DNA of 64,000 bases from Tengunoibacter tsumagoiensis (GTDB lineage Bacteria > Chloroflexota > Ktedonobacteria > Ktedonobacterales > Ktedonobacteraceae), in NCBI RefSeq assembly GCF_003967535.1, contig NZ_BIFR01000001.1, forward strand, positions 3,905,001 through 3,969,000, read 5' to 3'. The notes under the pieces were generated by a model that made no database searches, was not told the DNA's origin, and worked only from the letters and a program-made list of their open reading frames with translations. Below, piece by piece: positions 18,873 to 27,530 of this stretch. Numbering within the stretch: the stretch's first letter is position 1; the number at the start of each line of letters is the position of its first letter. The position numbers and the translations under genes were made by a program.

Positions 18873-19359
18873 TCATATGCTCGCCGCCGACGAGTGTCAG
18901 CAAGTCGCTCATCATCTTCAACACTGTCAGGCTTGCACCGAGATTCTCGCTGACTTTCGCCGCTATAACGCTCTCCTCAGCCAGTTGCCTCGTATTACAC
19001 CAGATCTGGCGGTTCGACAGAATATTTTTCTACATGCTAACTTTTCTTCTTACACAGGAAATGCACAGAGCGGCGACCAGGATCTCACTTATTTACGTCT
19101 ACCTTCTGAAAGGTCCGGAGGACTTCAGGTCGCCTCTCCTCATCCCAAACTTCTCCTCTTCCCTCTCCAGGCTCCTGTGAACCCAACCTATCAGACACCA
19201 ACAGCTCCCTTCTTCTATCTCCCCACTTATGGACAAAAGACGGTGAAGCTACCTCTATGGCTCGCTCTCTTCCTCTTCCTTACTGTGCTTCTCGCTAGCT
19301 TCCTCAGTCTGAGGCAGCTTCAACACCGTAAAAGCTACCCGCACAACCCAAAGTCCTAA
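18829..19359 (+). CDS. Zinc-finger anti-sigma factor, membrane anchored
   Basis: A 176-residue protein. The N-terminus MRCGQVKDLLSAYLDHML...HHLQHCQAC carries the ZAS-type H-x3-C-x2-C zinc motif (about 26-36) that grips sigma-2/4 of the partner. A Pro-rich cytoplasmic stretch follows, with one C-terminal transmembrane helix, LPLWLALFLFLTVLLASFLSL (about 143-163), and only about a dozen residues beyond it. It thus lacks the ectodomain of the anti-sigma factor at 7544, and any signal must act in or near the membrane. The ATG at 18829 has GGGGAGG upstream and lies inside the sigma gene. Confidence 0.85.
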   Translation: MRCGQVKDLLSAYLDHMLAADECQQVAHHLQHCQACTEILADFRRYNALLSQLPRITPDLAVRQNIFLHANFSSYTGNAQSGDQDLTYLRLPSERSGGLQVASPHPKLLLFPLQAPVNPTYQTPTAPFFYLPTYGQKTVKLPLWLALFLFLTVLLASFLSLRQLQHRKSYPHNPKS

Positions 19360-19893
19360 ACGCTGGACACTTTTCCCAGAATCTTTTTTAATGAAAGAAG
19401 GAGCACTTCCTGAGTCATCATGTTGATTTTTTCGCAAATCTTCATAATGTCACACAGGAAATTGATACTATTTTTATACTTTATCAGTATGATAGTATAA
19501 TAGATCACATACCAGTCCTTGAAAGGTATGGGGCATGTCTCAAGGACTGAACGAGCAATTTTTCCGGCAGAGAACTGTGTCAAGAAATGTCAGTAAATAC
19601 ATTTGCTGGCTTATTAAAATTTTAATGCCAAAAACGATAACAATTTGATCGCTAATACGTTATAATACATAGGCTTGGGATGGATAGCGGGATAGACGTG
19701 GGCAAGCAGATCCACCTCGACGAGCGGCTTGTAACGTGTATCTAGACATTCGTGCAACCTTTTCCCCATGGGGTCTGCACGCGCACCTCTTAAAGCTTCG
19801 CGTTGCGCTTCTACTATGCCGACGCGCGGTAAGGGGAGGACGAGCTGGCACCCCGTTCTCTCCTTCCTTTTTGGTTACGGTAGAAAGGATCAC
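19360..19893. other. Long intergenic region before a sensor kinase gene
   Basis: No gene seen in about 530 bases. It is AT-rich up to about 19660, with a 9-bp dyad AGTCCTTGA/TCAAGGACT (19514-19548). A TATAAT hexamer at 19661-19666 is a likely -10 for the kinase gene, with a poor -35. From there to 19880 the leader is GC-richer and has no recognised motif. Confidence 0.4.
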
Positions 19894-22437
19894 ATGCGTT
19901 TCACTGTCCGTTCCCTCGGTGGAAAATTGACGACAATTGTCTCACTCACACTCTTACTCTGCCTGCTCCTTTTTATCGTTCTCGTCTGGAGTCTATTTCT
20001 CTTGACCTCCGAAAATCAGGCACGCAATGATGCACAGGTCCATCTGAAGCTCTTGCAGAGTGAGTATCAGGTTGAGACAACGTTTCTCATCCATCAATTG
20101 GAGCAGACGGCCCATGAACAGGCTCTGGCCAGTTCCCTCTCGCAACCTCTTAGCATGGAGGGCAGCCTTCAGATGCAGCAGGCATTGCTGGCACCTATGC
20201 TTCATCAGCATTTCTCTCATCTAGAAGTTCTCACAAAAAATAATCAGCGGATCTCCATTGGGGCAGCTCATGCACAATCGGATCTTACCGCACAGCTCAT
20301 TGCTCAGGCCTTACAGGGTCAGACGGTGACAGCCATCCAGCCAATACCAGAGCCTATGCTCCCAGCTCAACCCGCAAAAAATTGGGAGATGGTGCTCACG
20401 ATTCCTCTTCAAGATCAGGATCAGACGATACAAGGGGTCCTGCTGGCAACGCAACCCATCGATACAAATTTTGTACAGACATTGCTGCAACCAATGCCGC
20501 GCGGCTTCCATATCTTGCTCTGCCAGAATACAACGCTGCTGACAAGTTCGGATAGCGCGATGAGGCTAGAAGATTCATCAACCCTCTGCACTGCTTCAAC
20601 GCCTCGCACTGTTCAGCATCCTCAACCATCGTTGCTGCTCTCAGCCAGGACACATTGTCAACAACAGATGCCCAACTCACCAACGATGACGCTGACTGTT
20701 ATTGAGCCACTCTATACGTTAGCTACCCATAGCACGACGTTTCCTCTCCTGATGCTGGGAATCGGGCTCTTTGTCTTTGCGCTCGGCGTCATGCTTTCGC
20801 TCCTGATTATTCGCATACTCGTGATTCGACCGCTACAGCAGCTTCAAAGCCAGGCTCAGGCCCTGGTTGTAGAACATATCACGGAGGAGACACCATTCCC
20901 ACCAAAGCGCGATGAGCTCTCAACACTCCAATCAGCTATTCAGCTCTTAGCCCAGTCTATCCACCACGAAAATATTGCTCAGACAGAGCAGATGAGTCAT
21001 CTTCTCATTATGAGCGATGCACTCATGTCAACGCTCAATCTAGAGCAGCTGTTGGGTGAATTTGTCGCGCGAATGGGCAATATCATGAAGGTGAAACATG
21101 TCTCACTGCTGCTTTATGGTCGAGAGATGCCCCTTCCCTGGGCGGTTGCGCAGTGGTCAGATAGCCCTGCTCTCCCTTCGCTTCTGACACAGACCGATCA
21201 GAATGGTGTAGTAACGGTCCATATTGATCCTGATGGGGATATTACTATGGTCGTAACCAGCAAACTGGCTGCGATCCCCAATGGACGTATACAAGGTGCG
21301 GAAAAACGAACGAACAAGCATACATTTAATGAGGCAGGTCGCTCGCCAGAGATGGAACGGATACCACACTTTCCAACAGGAGGAGGGCTGCGAATTCCTC
21401 CACATGCCTTGCGCGACCTCGACCGACTGTTAGGACGCATGGCAATTCAACGGAAGAAGATTGTCTATGGTGAAGATATTGCGATGATCTATCAGGTACG
21501 CAAAGAACATTGGGCCTCCCTCGCCCTCGAAGAGGGGTATCGGTCTGCAATTTCAGTCCCTCTTTTGTTCCAGGATCAGGCTATTGGAGCATTTATTCTC
21601 TATCTGGATCAACCACATCAGATCAGCAAGGAGGATACCTTTCTCCTCAGTACAGCGGCGCTCCAGACTTCGATGGCCATCGAAAATGCCTTGCTCTTTG
21701 CCGAAGTAAAGGAGAAAAATGCCGCTCTTGAACGGGCAAATCAACTCAAATCGCAGTTTCTTGCCAATGTTACGCATGAATTGCGATCACCCCTTCATAG
21801 CATTATTAGTTATGGAGCGCTCCTTGTGGATGGCTTTGTCGATGGTAAACTAACGACAGAACAGGAAGAACATATTCAGTTTATGGTCCGGCGGGCCGAG
21901 GACCTCTCACATCTCGTCGATGATATGCTTGATCTCTCAAAAATTGAGGCCGATCGGATTGAAGTCAAACCAGAACCCCTTGAGTTGCCACACTACTTGC
22001 GAGACATTGTGAATCAGTTGAAACCGCTGGCAAATAATAAAGAGCTCGCTCTTCATTTAGAGATCACGGAACCCTTACCTCTGGCGCTTGCAGATAGCTA
22101 TCGCTTGCGACAAGTAGCCATTAATCTGATCTCCAATGCCCTGAAATTTACCGAAAAAGGAGGAGTAACGATCCGTTGTATACCACTACAAAAACCAGCG
22201 ATGCTGCGTATCTCAGTACAAGATACAGGGATCGGAATCTCTCCAGCAGCCTTGAGCTATATTTTTGAGGCATTTCGACAGGCCGATGGCAGCACAACCA
22301 GACGCTTTGGAGGAACTGGTCTGGGGTTAACGATCGCCAAAAGACTCATTGAACTTCAAGGTGGTGAGATCGCGGTGGAAAGTGTGCCAGGTGAGGGCTC
22401 AACCTTCTCCTTTACCATACCGACTGTCCAATCATAA
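19894..22437 (+). CDS. Membrane sensor histidine kinase (HAMP-GAF-HisKA-HATPase)
   Basis: An 847-residue two-component kinase. Order: transmembrane helix 1 (about 12-35); an extracytoplasmic sensor domain of about 235 residues; helix 2 (FPLLMLGIGLFVFALGVMLSLLII, about 275-300); HAMP (IRPLQQLQSQAQALV); GAF-like domain (about 370-600) with a Gly-rich insert; HisKA with phospho-His in THELRSPLHSII; and HATPase N box NLISNALKFTEKGG, G1 DTGIGIS, F box FEAFRQ, G2 GGTGLGLTIAKRL. The ATG at 19894 follows AGAAAGGATCAC. A lone receiver protein 160 bases downstream is the probable partner. Confidence 0.93.
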   Translation: MRFTVRSLGGKLTTIVSLTLLLCLLLFIVLVWSLFLLTSENQARNDAQVHLKLLQSEYQVETTFLIHQLEQTAHEQALASSLSQPLSMEGSLQMQQALLAPMLHQHFSHLEVLTKNNQRISIGAAHAQSDLTAQLIAQALQGQTVTAIQPIPEPMLPAQPAKNWEMVLTIPLQDQDQTIQGVLLATQPIDTNFVQTLLQPMPRGFHILLCQNTTLLTSSDSAMRLEDSSTLCTASTPRTVQHPQPSLLLSARTHCQQQMPNSPTMTLTVIEPLYTLATHSTTFPLLMLGIGLFVFALGVMLSLLIIRILVIRPLQQLQSQAQALVVEHITEETPFPPKRDELSTLQSAIQLLAQSIHHENIAQTEQMSHLLIMSDALMSTLNLEQLLGEFVARMGNIMKVKHVSLLLYGREMPLPWAVAQWSDSPALPSLLTQTDQNGVVTVHIDPDGDITMVVTSKLAAIPNGRIQGAEKRTNKHTFNEAGRSPEMERIPHFPTGGGLRIPPHALRDLDRLLGRMAIQRKKIVYGEDIAMIYQVRKEHWASLALEEGYRSAISVPLLFQDQAIGAFILYLDQPHQISKEDTFLLSTAALQTSMAIENALLFAEVKEKNAALERANQLKSQFLANVTHELRSPLHSIISYGALLVDGFVDGKLTTEQEEHIQFMVRRAEDLSHLVDDMLDLSKIEADRIEVKPEPLELPHYLRDIVNQLKPLANNKELALHLEITEPLPLALADSYRLRQVAINLISNALKFTEKGGVTIRCIPLQKPAMLRISVQDTGIGISPAALSYIFEAFRQADGSTTRRFGGTGLGLTIAKRLIELQGGEIAVESVPGEGSTFSFTIPTVQS

Positions 22438-22600
22438 CTACAGGCCAGTAGCATACGTTTAAGAGAGCCTGCTTACCGCTGGTCTAGCACTGAAAGCATC
22501 TGGGAGACTGGAAGGTCAGAGTTGTATTCTTCCCCACATTCCCCCATACTATCTAGATGAATACTCATTCTATTGAGCAGAGAAAACGGAGACAAGAGCT

Positions 22601-22981
22601 ATGAGCAATCAACAAGTCAGTATTCTCGTGGTTGAAAATGAGGTCTCTAATCGTATTCTTATTGAACGCGTCTTATCCACCCGAGGTTATCGCTGTATTT
22701 CAGCCTCGAATGGACAGGAAGCACTTGATATCCTTGATCATGAACAGGTCGATCTGATTCTGACCGATCTCTCCATGCCAGTTCTGGATGGCTATCGGAC
22801 AACTCAGCTTATCCGCGCTCGACCCGGTATGGCTGAGGTTCCAATTGTCGCAGTGACGGCATTTGCCCTCAGCGATGAAGGAGAAGCTGCCAGAAAGATT
22901 GGTTGTACGGAGTATCTTACCAAACCTTTTAAACCACGGCAGTTGCTTGATGTCGTTGAACGGCTCTGTGCCCATAAATGA
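22601..22981 (+). CDS. Single-domain response regulator (CheY-like receiver)
   Basis: A 126-residue protein made only of a receiver domain. The acidic pair lies in VVENE near the start, phospho-acceptor Asp in LILTDLSMPVLDGY (about D56), a Thr/Ala switch in VAVTAFALS, and the conserved Lys in YLTKPFKPRQLL. It has no output domain, so it likely relays phosphate or acts by protein contact. Its place directly after the histidine kinase suggests that kinase as donor, with a separate transcript or shared operon. Confidence 0.92.
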   Translation: MSNQQVSILVVENEVSNRILIERVLSTRGYRCISASNGQEALDILDHEQVDLILTDLSMPVLDGYRTTQLIRARPGMAEVPIVAVTAFALSDEGEAARKIGCTEYLTKPFKPRQLLDVVERLCAHK

Positions 22982-23086
22982 ATGTTCGTGTTGCTCTCTC
23001 TGTTTGTCCATTTTATAGGGCGAAATCACCCCAAACCTTGACCAGATGTGCCATACTAAAAAAGGCAGGATCTCAAGAAGCACAAA

Positions 23087-23114
23087 ACCGATCAGTGGGC
23101 TGATCGGTCCGTTT
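23087..23114 (+). terminator. Intrinsic terminator after the response regulator
   Basis: Perfect 9-bp stem ACCGATCAG/CTGATCGGT (23087-23108) with a 4-base loop, followed by CCGTTTT. Confidence 0.75.
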
Positions 23115-23206
23115 TATGTGTTCTTTGACTGCTGGCATTGGCAAGTACAACACAGAGAAGCATTCGCCAGTCCTACCATATTCAACTTCATTGGGAGGCA
23201 CATTCG

Positions 23207-24718
23207 ATGGACGTTCAAGTCATCACACAGGCAATACGCACCTTAAGCAGCGATGCGCTCGTCATTGCAGCTGCATACAAAAGCGGTGGAGAGACAAAAA
23301 AAGAACTGACTCTCTCACCAACGGCTACCGAGTTAGATCAGACCCTTAACGGACTCATTCAAGATCGCTATCGCGCGGGAGAGTTCAAAGCCAATCCGGG
23401 TGAGCTACTTACGCTTCACACAAAAGGTCAGATAGGTGCCACTCGCGTTATTGTCGTGGGACTCGGCTCACAGGAGAAGGTGACCAGCCAGACAATACGG
23501 CGCGCCAGCTCCATTGCAGTTCGTCATCTCCAAAACACTGGTGCGAAACAGATAGTACTTGGCTTAGCGCAAGAGAAGGTTGAGACTCAGACAGGCATAC
23601 AGGCTCAGGTTGAAGGTGCTTTGCTTGGCATCTATACGTTTAGAATCTATCAAAGCAACGAACAGACCAGCAGTATCACACAGATACAGGTGCTGAGCAC
23701 TGAGGCCCAGAAAGCCGAGACCGAGCAGAGCGTACGAAAAGGGCAGGCACTGGCAGAAGCCACCAACTTTGCGCGCACGTTGATCAATGAGCCCCCAAAT
23801 GTGCTCACTCCGACAGAGCTCGCTAATCGAGCAAGCAGTATGGCCAAAGAGGTGGGGATTGAGTGTGAGATCTTTGATCGTGAGAAGATCAAAGCCCTGG
23901 GTATGGGCGGACTGCTCGGCGTCTCTCAGGGCAGTGCTGAGCCACCACGCTTTATTATTCTACGCTATCGCGGTGGGGCAGAGGGCGACAAAGGGCTCGC
24001 ACTGGTGGGTAAAGGGATTACGTTCGACACTGGTGGCATCTCTCTAAAACCAGCGGACCGCATGGATGAAATGAAGGGCGATATGGGAGGAGCCGCCGCC
24101 GTTATCGGTGCAATGCAGGCGATCGGCCAGATCAAACCCGCCATCAATGTCACTGCTTTTATCTCTACTTGTGAGAATCGCCCCAGCAGCACCTCCTATC
24201 TACCTGGTGATATCCTGCGCATTATGAATGGAAAAACCATTGAGATCGTCAATACCGATGCAGAAGGGCGTCTGGTCCTGGCCGATGCTCTATCGTATGC
24301 GGTCAAAGAGGGGCACTCTACGATTATTGATCTGGCAACTCTGACTGGTGGTATCGTTGTTGCTCTCGGCTCACTGATGACCGGGCTCTTCAGCAACGAT
24401 GAGTCTTTGACACAAGAGATTATTGCCGCCGGTCAGCTTGCTGGCGAGAAATACTGGCCAATGCCCCTTGATGATGACTATAGCGAGATGATCCGTAGCG
24501 ATATCGCCGATATCAAACAGACTGGTGGCCGCCAGGCCAGCGCAGTCACGGCTGCCAAAATTCTGGAAAACTTTGTTGGTACTGCCCAGTGGGCACATCT
24601 AGATATCGCTGGCACAAGCTATGTTGATAGCAAAAAGCCTTATCAAGAAAAAGGCGGTGTGGGTGTCGGTGTCCGCACACTGGCCGAACTAGCCATCAAA
24701 CGCGCCAATAACAAATAA
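23207..24718 (+). CDS. pepA: Cytosol (leucyl) aminopeptidase, M17 family
   Basis: A 503-residue two-metal aminopeptidase releasing N-terminal residues from peptides; usually hexameric and cytosolic. The catalytic half shows LVGKGITFDTGGISLKPADRMDEMKGDMGGAAAV (metal and catalytic Lys site), the NTDAEGRLVLADAL signature with metal-binding Asp/Glu, and LTGGIVVALGSLMTGLF. The N-terminal macro-like domain is present. I start at 23207 (MDVQVI), which has GGGAGGCACATTCG upstream. Monocistronic, with strong terminators on either side. Confidence 0.95.
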   Translation: MDVQVITQAIRTLSSDALVIAAAYKSGGETKKELTLSPTATELDQTLNGLIQDRYRAGEFKANPGELLTLHTKGQIGATRVIVVGLGSQEKVTSQTIRRASSIAVRHLQNTGAKQIVLGLAQEKVETQTGIQAQVEGALLGIYTFRIYQSNEQTSSITQIQVLSTEAQKAETEQSVRKGQALAEATNFARTLINEPPNVLTPTELANRASSMAKEVGIECEIFDREKIKALGMGGLLGVSQGSAEPPRFIILRYRGGAEGDKGLALVGKGITFDTGGISLKPADRMDEMKGDMGGAAAVIGAMQAIGQIKPAINVTAFISTCENRPSSTSYLPGDILRIMNGKTIEIVNTDAEGRLVLADALSYAVKEGHSTIIDLATLTGGIVVALGSLMTGLFSNDESLTQEIIAAGQLAGEKYWPMPLDDDYSEMIRSDIADIKQTGGRQASAVTAAKILENFVGTAQWAHLDIAGTSYVDSKKPYQEKGGVGVGVRTLAELAIKRANNK

Positions 24719-24743
24719 TTCTCTCCAAAGCCCGTGATCCCAG

Positions 24744-24785
24744 AAATGGCACGTAGAAAGAAATGCCTCTTTCTACGTGCCATTT
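24744..24785 (+). terminator. Intrinsic terminator after pepA
   Basis: Perfect 18-bp stem (24744-24761 with 24768-24785) and a 6-base loop, 25 bases past the pepA stop. It sits immediately before the next promoter. Confidence 0.8.
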
Positions 24786-24788
24786 CCC

Positions 24789-24843
24789 TTGACAAAACGC
24801 TCAATTTCTCTTTACAATAAAAATGTGAGTGAGCACTCACTCA
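24789..24843 (+). promoter_or_regulatory. Promoter with palindromic operator before bcp-tetR
   Basis: TTGACA (24789-24794) and TACAAT (24813-24818) are 18 bases apart. An 18-bp palindrome, TGAGTGAG-CA-CTCACTCA (24826-24843), covers the predicted transcription start. This is the usual position and size of a TetR-family operator, and a TetR gene is the second gene of the unit. Confidence 0.75.
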
Positions 24844-24880
24844 AAAAAAGACGATATATAAAAGCAGAAGGAGCCTTAGG

Positions 24881-25351
24881 ATGACAACCAGTTCAACAGG
24901 AAAGCTTCAGGTTGGCGATCAAGCGCCAGAGTTCACTCTTCCCAGTCAGAATGGGACAGAGGTAAGCCTGGCAGATTTTCGCGGGCAGAAAGCGGTCGTG
25001 CTTTATTTCTATCCCAAAGATGATACCCCTGGCTGCACAAAGGAAGCCTGTGCTTTCCGCGATAGCTATGAAGTGTTTAAAGAGGCTGGAGCTGAAGTGC
25101 TGGGCATTAGCTCTGACTCGGTCGACGCCCATGAAAACTTTGGAAAGAAACATCGCCTCCCCTTTGTACTCCTGAGTGATGCAGATGGAGCAGTTCGCAA
25201 AAGTTATCGTGTCCCGAGTACCTTCGGACTCTTGCCTGGACGCGTCACTTATATTATTGATAAAGAAGGGATTGTACGACACATCTTTTCTTCACAGTTC
25301 ACACCAGAAAAACATATTACCGAAGCCCTTACTACCTTAAAAACGCTCTAG
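24881..25351 (+). CDS. bcp: Thioredoxin-dependent peroxiredoxin (BCP type)
   Basis: A 156-residue AhpC/TSA-fold peroxidase reducing hydrogen peroxide and organic peroxides with thioredoxin. The active-site segment [22 protein letters not shown] (about 45-66) has the peroxidatic Cys and a resolving Cys five residues on, the BCP/PrxQ pattern. [15 protein letters not shown], and [16 protein letters not shown] near the C-terminus, complete the fold. Controlled by a promoter with a palindrome on the start site and followed 88 bases later by a TetR gene. A thioredoxin gene lies at 33725. Confidence 0.94.
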   Translation: MTTSSTGKLQVGDQAPEFTLPSQNGTEVSLADFRGQKAVVLYFYPKDDTPGCTKEACAFRDSYEVFKEAGAEVLGISSDSVDAHENFGKKHRLPFVLLSDADGAVRKSYRVPSTFGLLPGRVTYIIDKEGIVRHIFSSQFTPEKHITEALTTLKTL

Positions 25352-25439
25352 ATGCGCGAGAATTATCAGCGTATAATGTTGGAGTGGCATGGAATCATCA
25401 GTCATCATGCCACATCCACACAGAAAGGAAGTCTATGGG

Positions 25440-26024
25440 ATGGGGACACGCCAACAGATTCTGGAAGCTACAGAACGGGTGATTCAGCAGCTCGGTATTG
25501 CACGTGTGACGACAAAAGAGATTGCCCGTGAGGCTGGCTGCGCAGAAGGGACGCTTTATAAACATTTTGAACATAAAGAAGATCTTTTCTTGCAAGTGCT
25601 ACAAGAAAATCTGCCAGAATTTGTGCTTGCCCTCCACGATCACCAGCCTGGCCAGCGGACGGTACAGGAAAATCTTCTGGCTATCGCCGAAGCTGCCTTT
25701 CTCTATTACACACAACTGACGCCTCTAGCCGCCAGCTTCTTTGCAGATACAGAACTCCTTACCCGGCATCGCACCTGGATGGATACCCATCAAATAGGGC
25801 CACAGCGTCTACCAGCAAGGGTGGCGGAATATATTCAGCAAGAACAACAACTTGGACGCATCACGCCGCAACTTGATCCCCTAACGATCAGTCACCTCTT
25901 GCTAGGACCATGCTTCCAACTGGCCTTTAACTATAGTTTCCTGGGCACTCCCCGCCAACCACATGAAGCCTCTCTCCACCTGAAGAGCATACTGGAAGTT
26001 CTTGTAAGCGGCCTCATTCCCTAG
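25440..26024 (+). CDS. TetR/AcrR-family transcriptional regulator
   Basis: A 194-residue repressor. The helix-turn-helix is ILEATERVIQQLGIARVTTKEIAREAGCAEGTLYKHFEHKEDLF (about 7-50), the TetR consensus. The remaining residues are the helical ligand/dimer domain. The ATG at 25440 is preceded by AAAGGAAG eight bases upstream; an in-frame ATG at 25389 with GGAG four bases upstream is an alternative. It lies behind bcp under a promoter bearing a TetR-like palindrome, so autorepression with bcp is likely. The ligand is unknown. Confidence 0.9.
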   Translation: MGTRQQILEATERVIQQLGIARVTTKEIAREAGCAEGTLYKHFEHKEDLFLQVLQENLPEFVLALHDHQPGQRTVQENLLAIAEAAFLYYTQLTPLAASFFADTELLTRHRTWMDTHQIGPQRLPARVAEYIQQEQQLGRITPQLDPLTISHLLLGPCFQLAFNYSFLGTPRQPHEASLHLKSILEVLVSGLIP

Positions 26025-26061
26025 TATCAAGGGCCTGGGCAGGCCTAGATTTCTGGCGGAG

Positions 26062-26532
26062 GTGCAAGACCATACCCATGCATTGATCTCTTCGCCGCTT
26101 AGTTGGGTTTTCTTCCTGCCCAATATCCTGGTTGCTCAGGCTCTGCCAATCACTGGCTCCATATCTGCGCTCTGTCTCTTGCTGGCACTGGCAGTCAAGC
26201 TTTCACGGAGAGTTGATGACGATGTCACCGCCTTTCGGATTGCGACCGCATTTTTGATTATAGGAGCCACACTCTACTATCTCCCACAGGTCTTCGCAAT
26301 CGAGGCAACCAGTCAGAGTTATCTGGCAGGCATTGGTAACATATTCACCAGTAGTGCACACCCGACTGTCGCGCTCATTATCATGTGGATCTCACTGGCA
26401 GGGGTCGCACTAATTGCAGCCTGGATATTCATTCGTTCATGGAGAGCTGCTAACCGCTCTATGGCACGTCGTATCGAGAAGATTGAAGCAGAGAAAAAGA
26501 TATCCACAGAACAGCTACCAGCTGCCAGCTAA
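26062..26532 (+). CDS. Small four-helix membrane protein of unknown function
   Basis: A 156-residue hydrophobic protein I do not recognise. Four probable transmembrane segments: SPLSWVFFLPNILVAQAL, SISALCLLLALAV, IATAFLIIGATLYYLPQVF, and VALIIMWISLAGVALIAAWIFI. A basic, coiled tail (RRIEKIEAEKK) is cytoplasmic. The GTG at 26062 overlaps a GGAGG sequence, so the exact start is uncertain; the frame is clear. It follows the TetR gene by 37 bases in the same direction, so it may be a third member of the bcp-tetR unit and perhaps the target of the regulator. Confidence 0.7.
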   Translation: MQDHTHALISSPLSWVFFLPNILVAQALPITGSISALCLLLALAVKLSRRVDDDVTAFRIATAFLIIGATLYYLPQVFAIEATSQSYLAGIGNIFTSSAHPTVALIIMWISLAGVALIAAWIFIRSWRAANRSMARRIEKIEAEKKISTEQLPAAS

Positions 26533-26559
26533 CAACACAAACTTCGTAGCACAAACAAA

Positions 26560-26594
26560 GGGCAAGATGACTCATGTTGGAGGTCATCTTGCCC
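26560..26594. terminator. Bidirectional terminator
   Basis: Perfect 12-bp stem GGGCAAGATGAC/GTCATCTTGCCC with an 11-base loop lies between the convergent membrane-protein and cyclohydrolase-like genes. Confidence 0.75.
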
Positions 26595-26644
26595 TGTACT
26601 GTAGCTATCCAGCTTATCCACGCCGTGTTATAGGCTCAATTGGC

Positions 26645-26706
26645 TGATGCCGAAGAGTGAGTACGAACTCTAATATTATGCCGAATAGCGATTACGAACC
26701 ATAATA
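26645..26706. repeat. 31-bp imperfect tandem repeat at a gene end
   Basis: Positions 26676-26706 are the last codons and stop of the minus-strand PurO-like gene. Positions 26645-26675, immediately beyond the stop, match them at 25 of 31 bases. It looks like an old tandem duplication of the 3' coding end. Confidence 0.6.
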
Positions 26707-27404
26707 TGGCTTGAACCATCCACATTCGAGATCTGCTTTACGGCAAGCGAGACCAGATTCTCGACATTTAAGGCATGCCAGTAGGCTTCTAATACATACT
26801 CCTGACTTCCTTGTAAAGGCAGAAGTAAAGGGTCTCCGTGAAAACTCGGCAGAGGATTGCCGTCGCCTTGATAGGTAGTCAGGCCAACACCGAAGCCAGG
26901 AGCTGGCGTAGCTGGACGATAGGCAAAACGATCGGTCAGATCAGGATTAAAAGGATTCGCCTTTAAGATGCTCAGCGTGATGGCTGGTGAAGGCTGGAGT
27001 TCCAACATCGCACTGATCCGAGGCGTATAGTTAGGAGCATCAGGCTCGCGCTCCCGCGTAGCCAGCGCAGAATCAAACGAGCTCCCGGCCTGGAGAAGAT
27101 CTGCAATCGTGCGCGTCTGATCGCCATTGCTCACCAGATAGACATTGGGGAGCTCCAGCATCGCCTCATAGATCAACAGACTGGGATCCTCCATCTTACT
27201 TGAATCAATCGGCTCAGTGCGCAGCGTCGATCCTTCAATCACAAACTGGCGATTGCGGCTCGAAGCACTCCGCCCCATAATCCAATAAACAATCAACCAG
27301 GCATCTTCAACAGCAGAGCGCCCTACGACCAGGCCACGTCCAGGATAAGGATTTTTTTGCAGGTGTATCTCGAAATTATTTAGAGCAATTGTTGCTGCAT
27401 CCAT
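26676..27404 (-). CDS. IMP cyclohydrolase-like protein (PurO family)
   Basis: A 242-residue protein resembling the archaeal-type IMP cyclohydrolase PurO. The pattern YPGRGLVVGRSAVEDAWLIVYWIMGRSASSRNRQFVIE (about 20-57) matches the family core YPGRG...GRS..SRNR, and NPFNPDLTDRFAYRPATPAPGFGVGLTTYQGDGNPLPSFHGDP is a later conserved block. PurO closes the purine ring to IMP, the last step otherwise done by PurH; bacterial members may have other roles. No purine genes are near. Start: ATG 27404 or TTG 27410, both behind AAAGGGG. Family moderately sure, reaction inferred. Confidence 0.7.
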   Translation of the reverse strand: MDAATIALNNFEIHLQKNPYPGRGLVVGRSAVEDAWLIVYWIMGRSASSRNRQFVIEGSTLRTEPIDSSKMEDPSLLIYEAMLELPNVYLVSNGDQTRTIADLLQAGSSFDSALATREREPDAPNYTPRISAMLELQPSPAITLSILKANPFNPDLTDRFAYRPATPAPGFGVGLTTYQGDGNPLPSFHGDPLLLPLQGSQEYVLEAYWHALNVENLVSLAVKQISNVDGSSHIMVRNRYSA

Positions 27405-27530
27405 AGTCAAGTCAACCCCTTTGAAAGTAAATAGCCGAAAGCCTCACGCCATCGGACCATTCGGAGTATACGCTAACCACTCACCGTTCGCAAATAGGGA
27501 TCACCTCTCTGCTAAAACGCTTCAAGGGCT

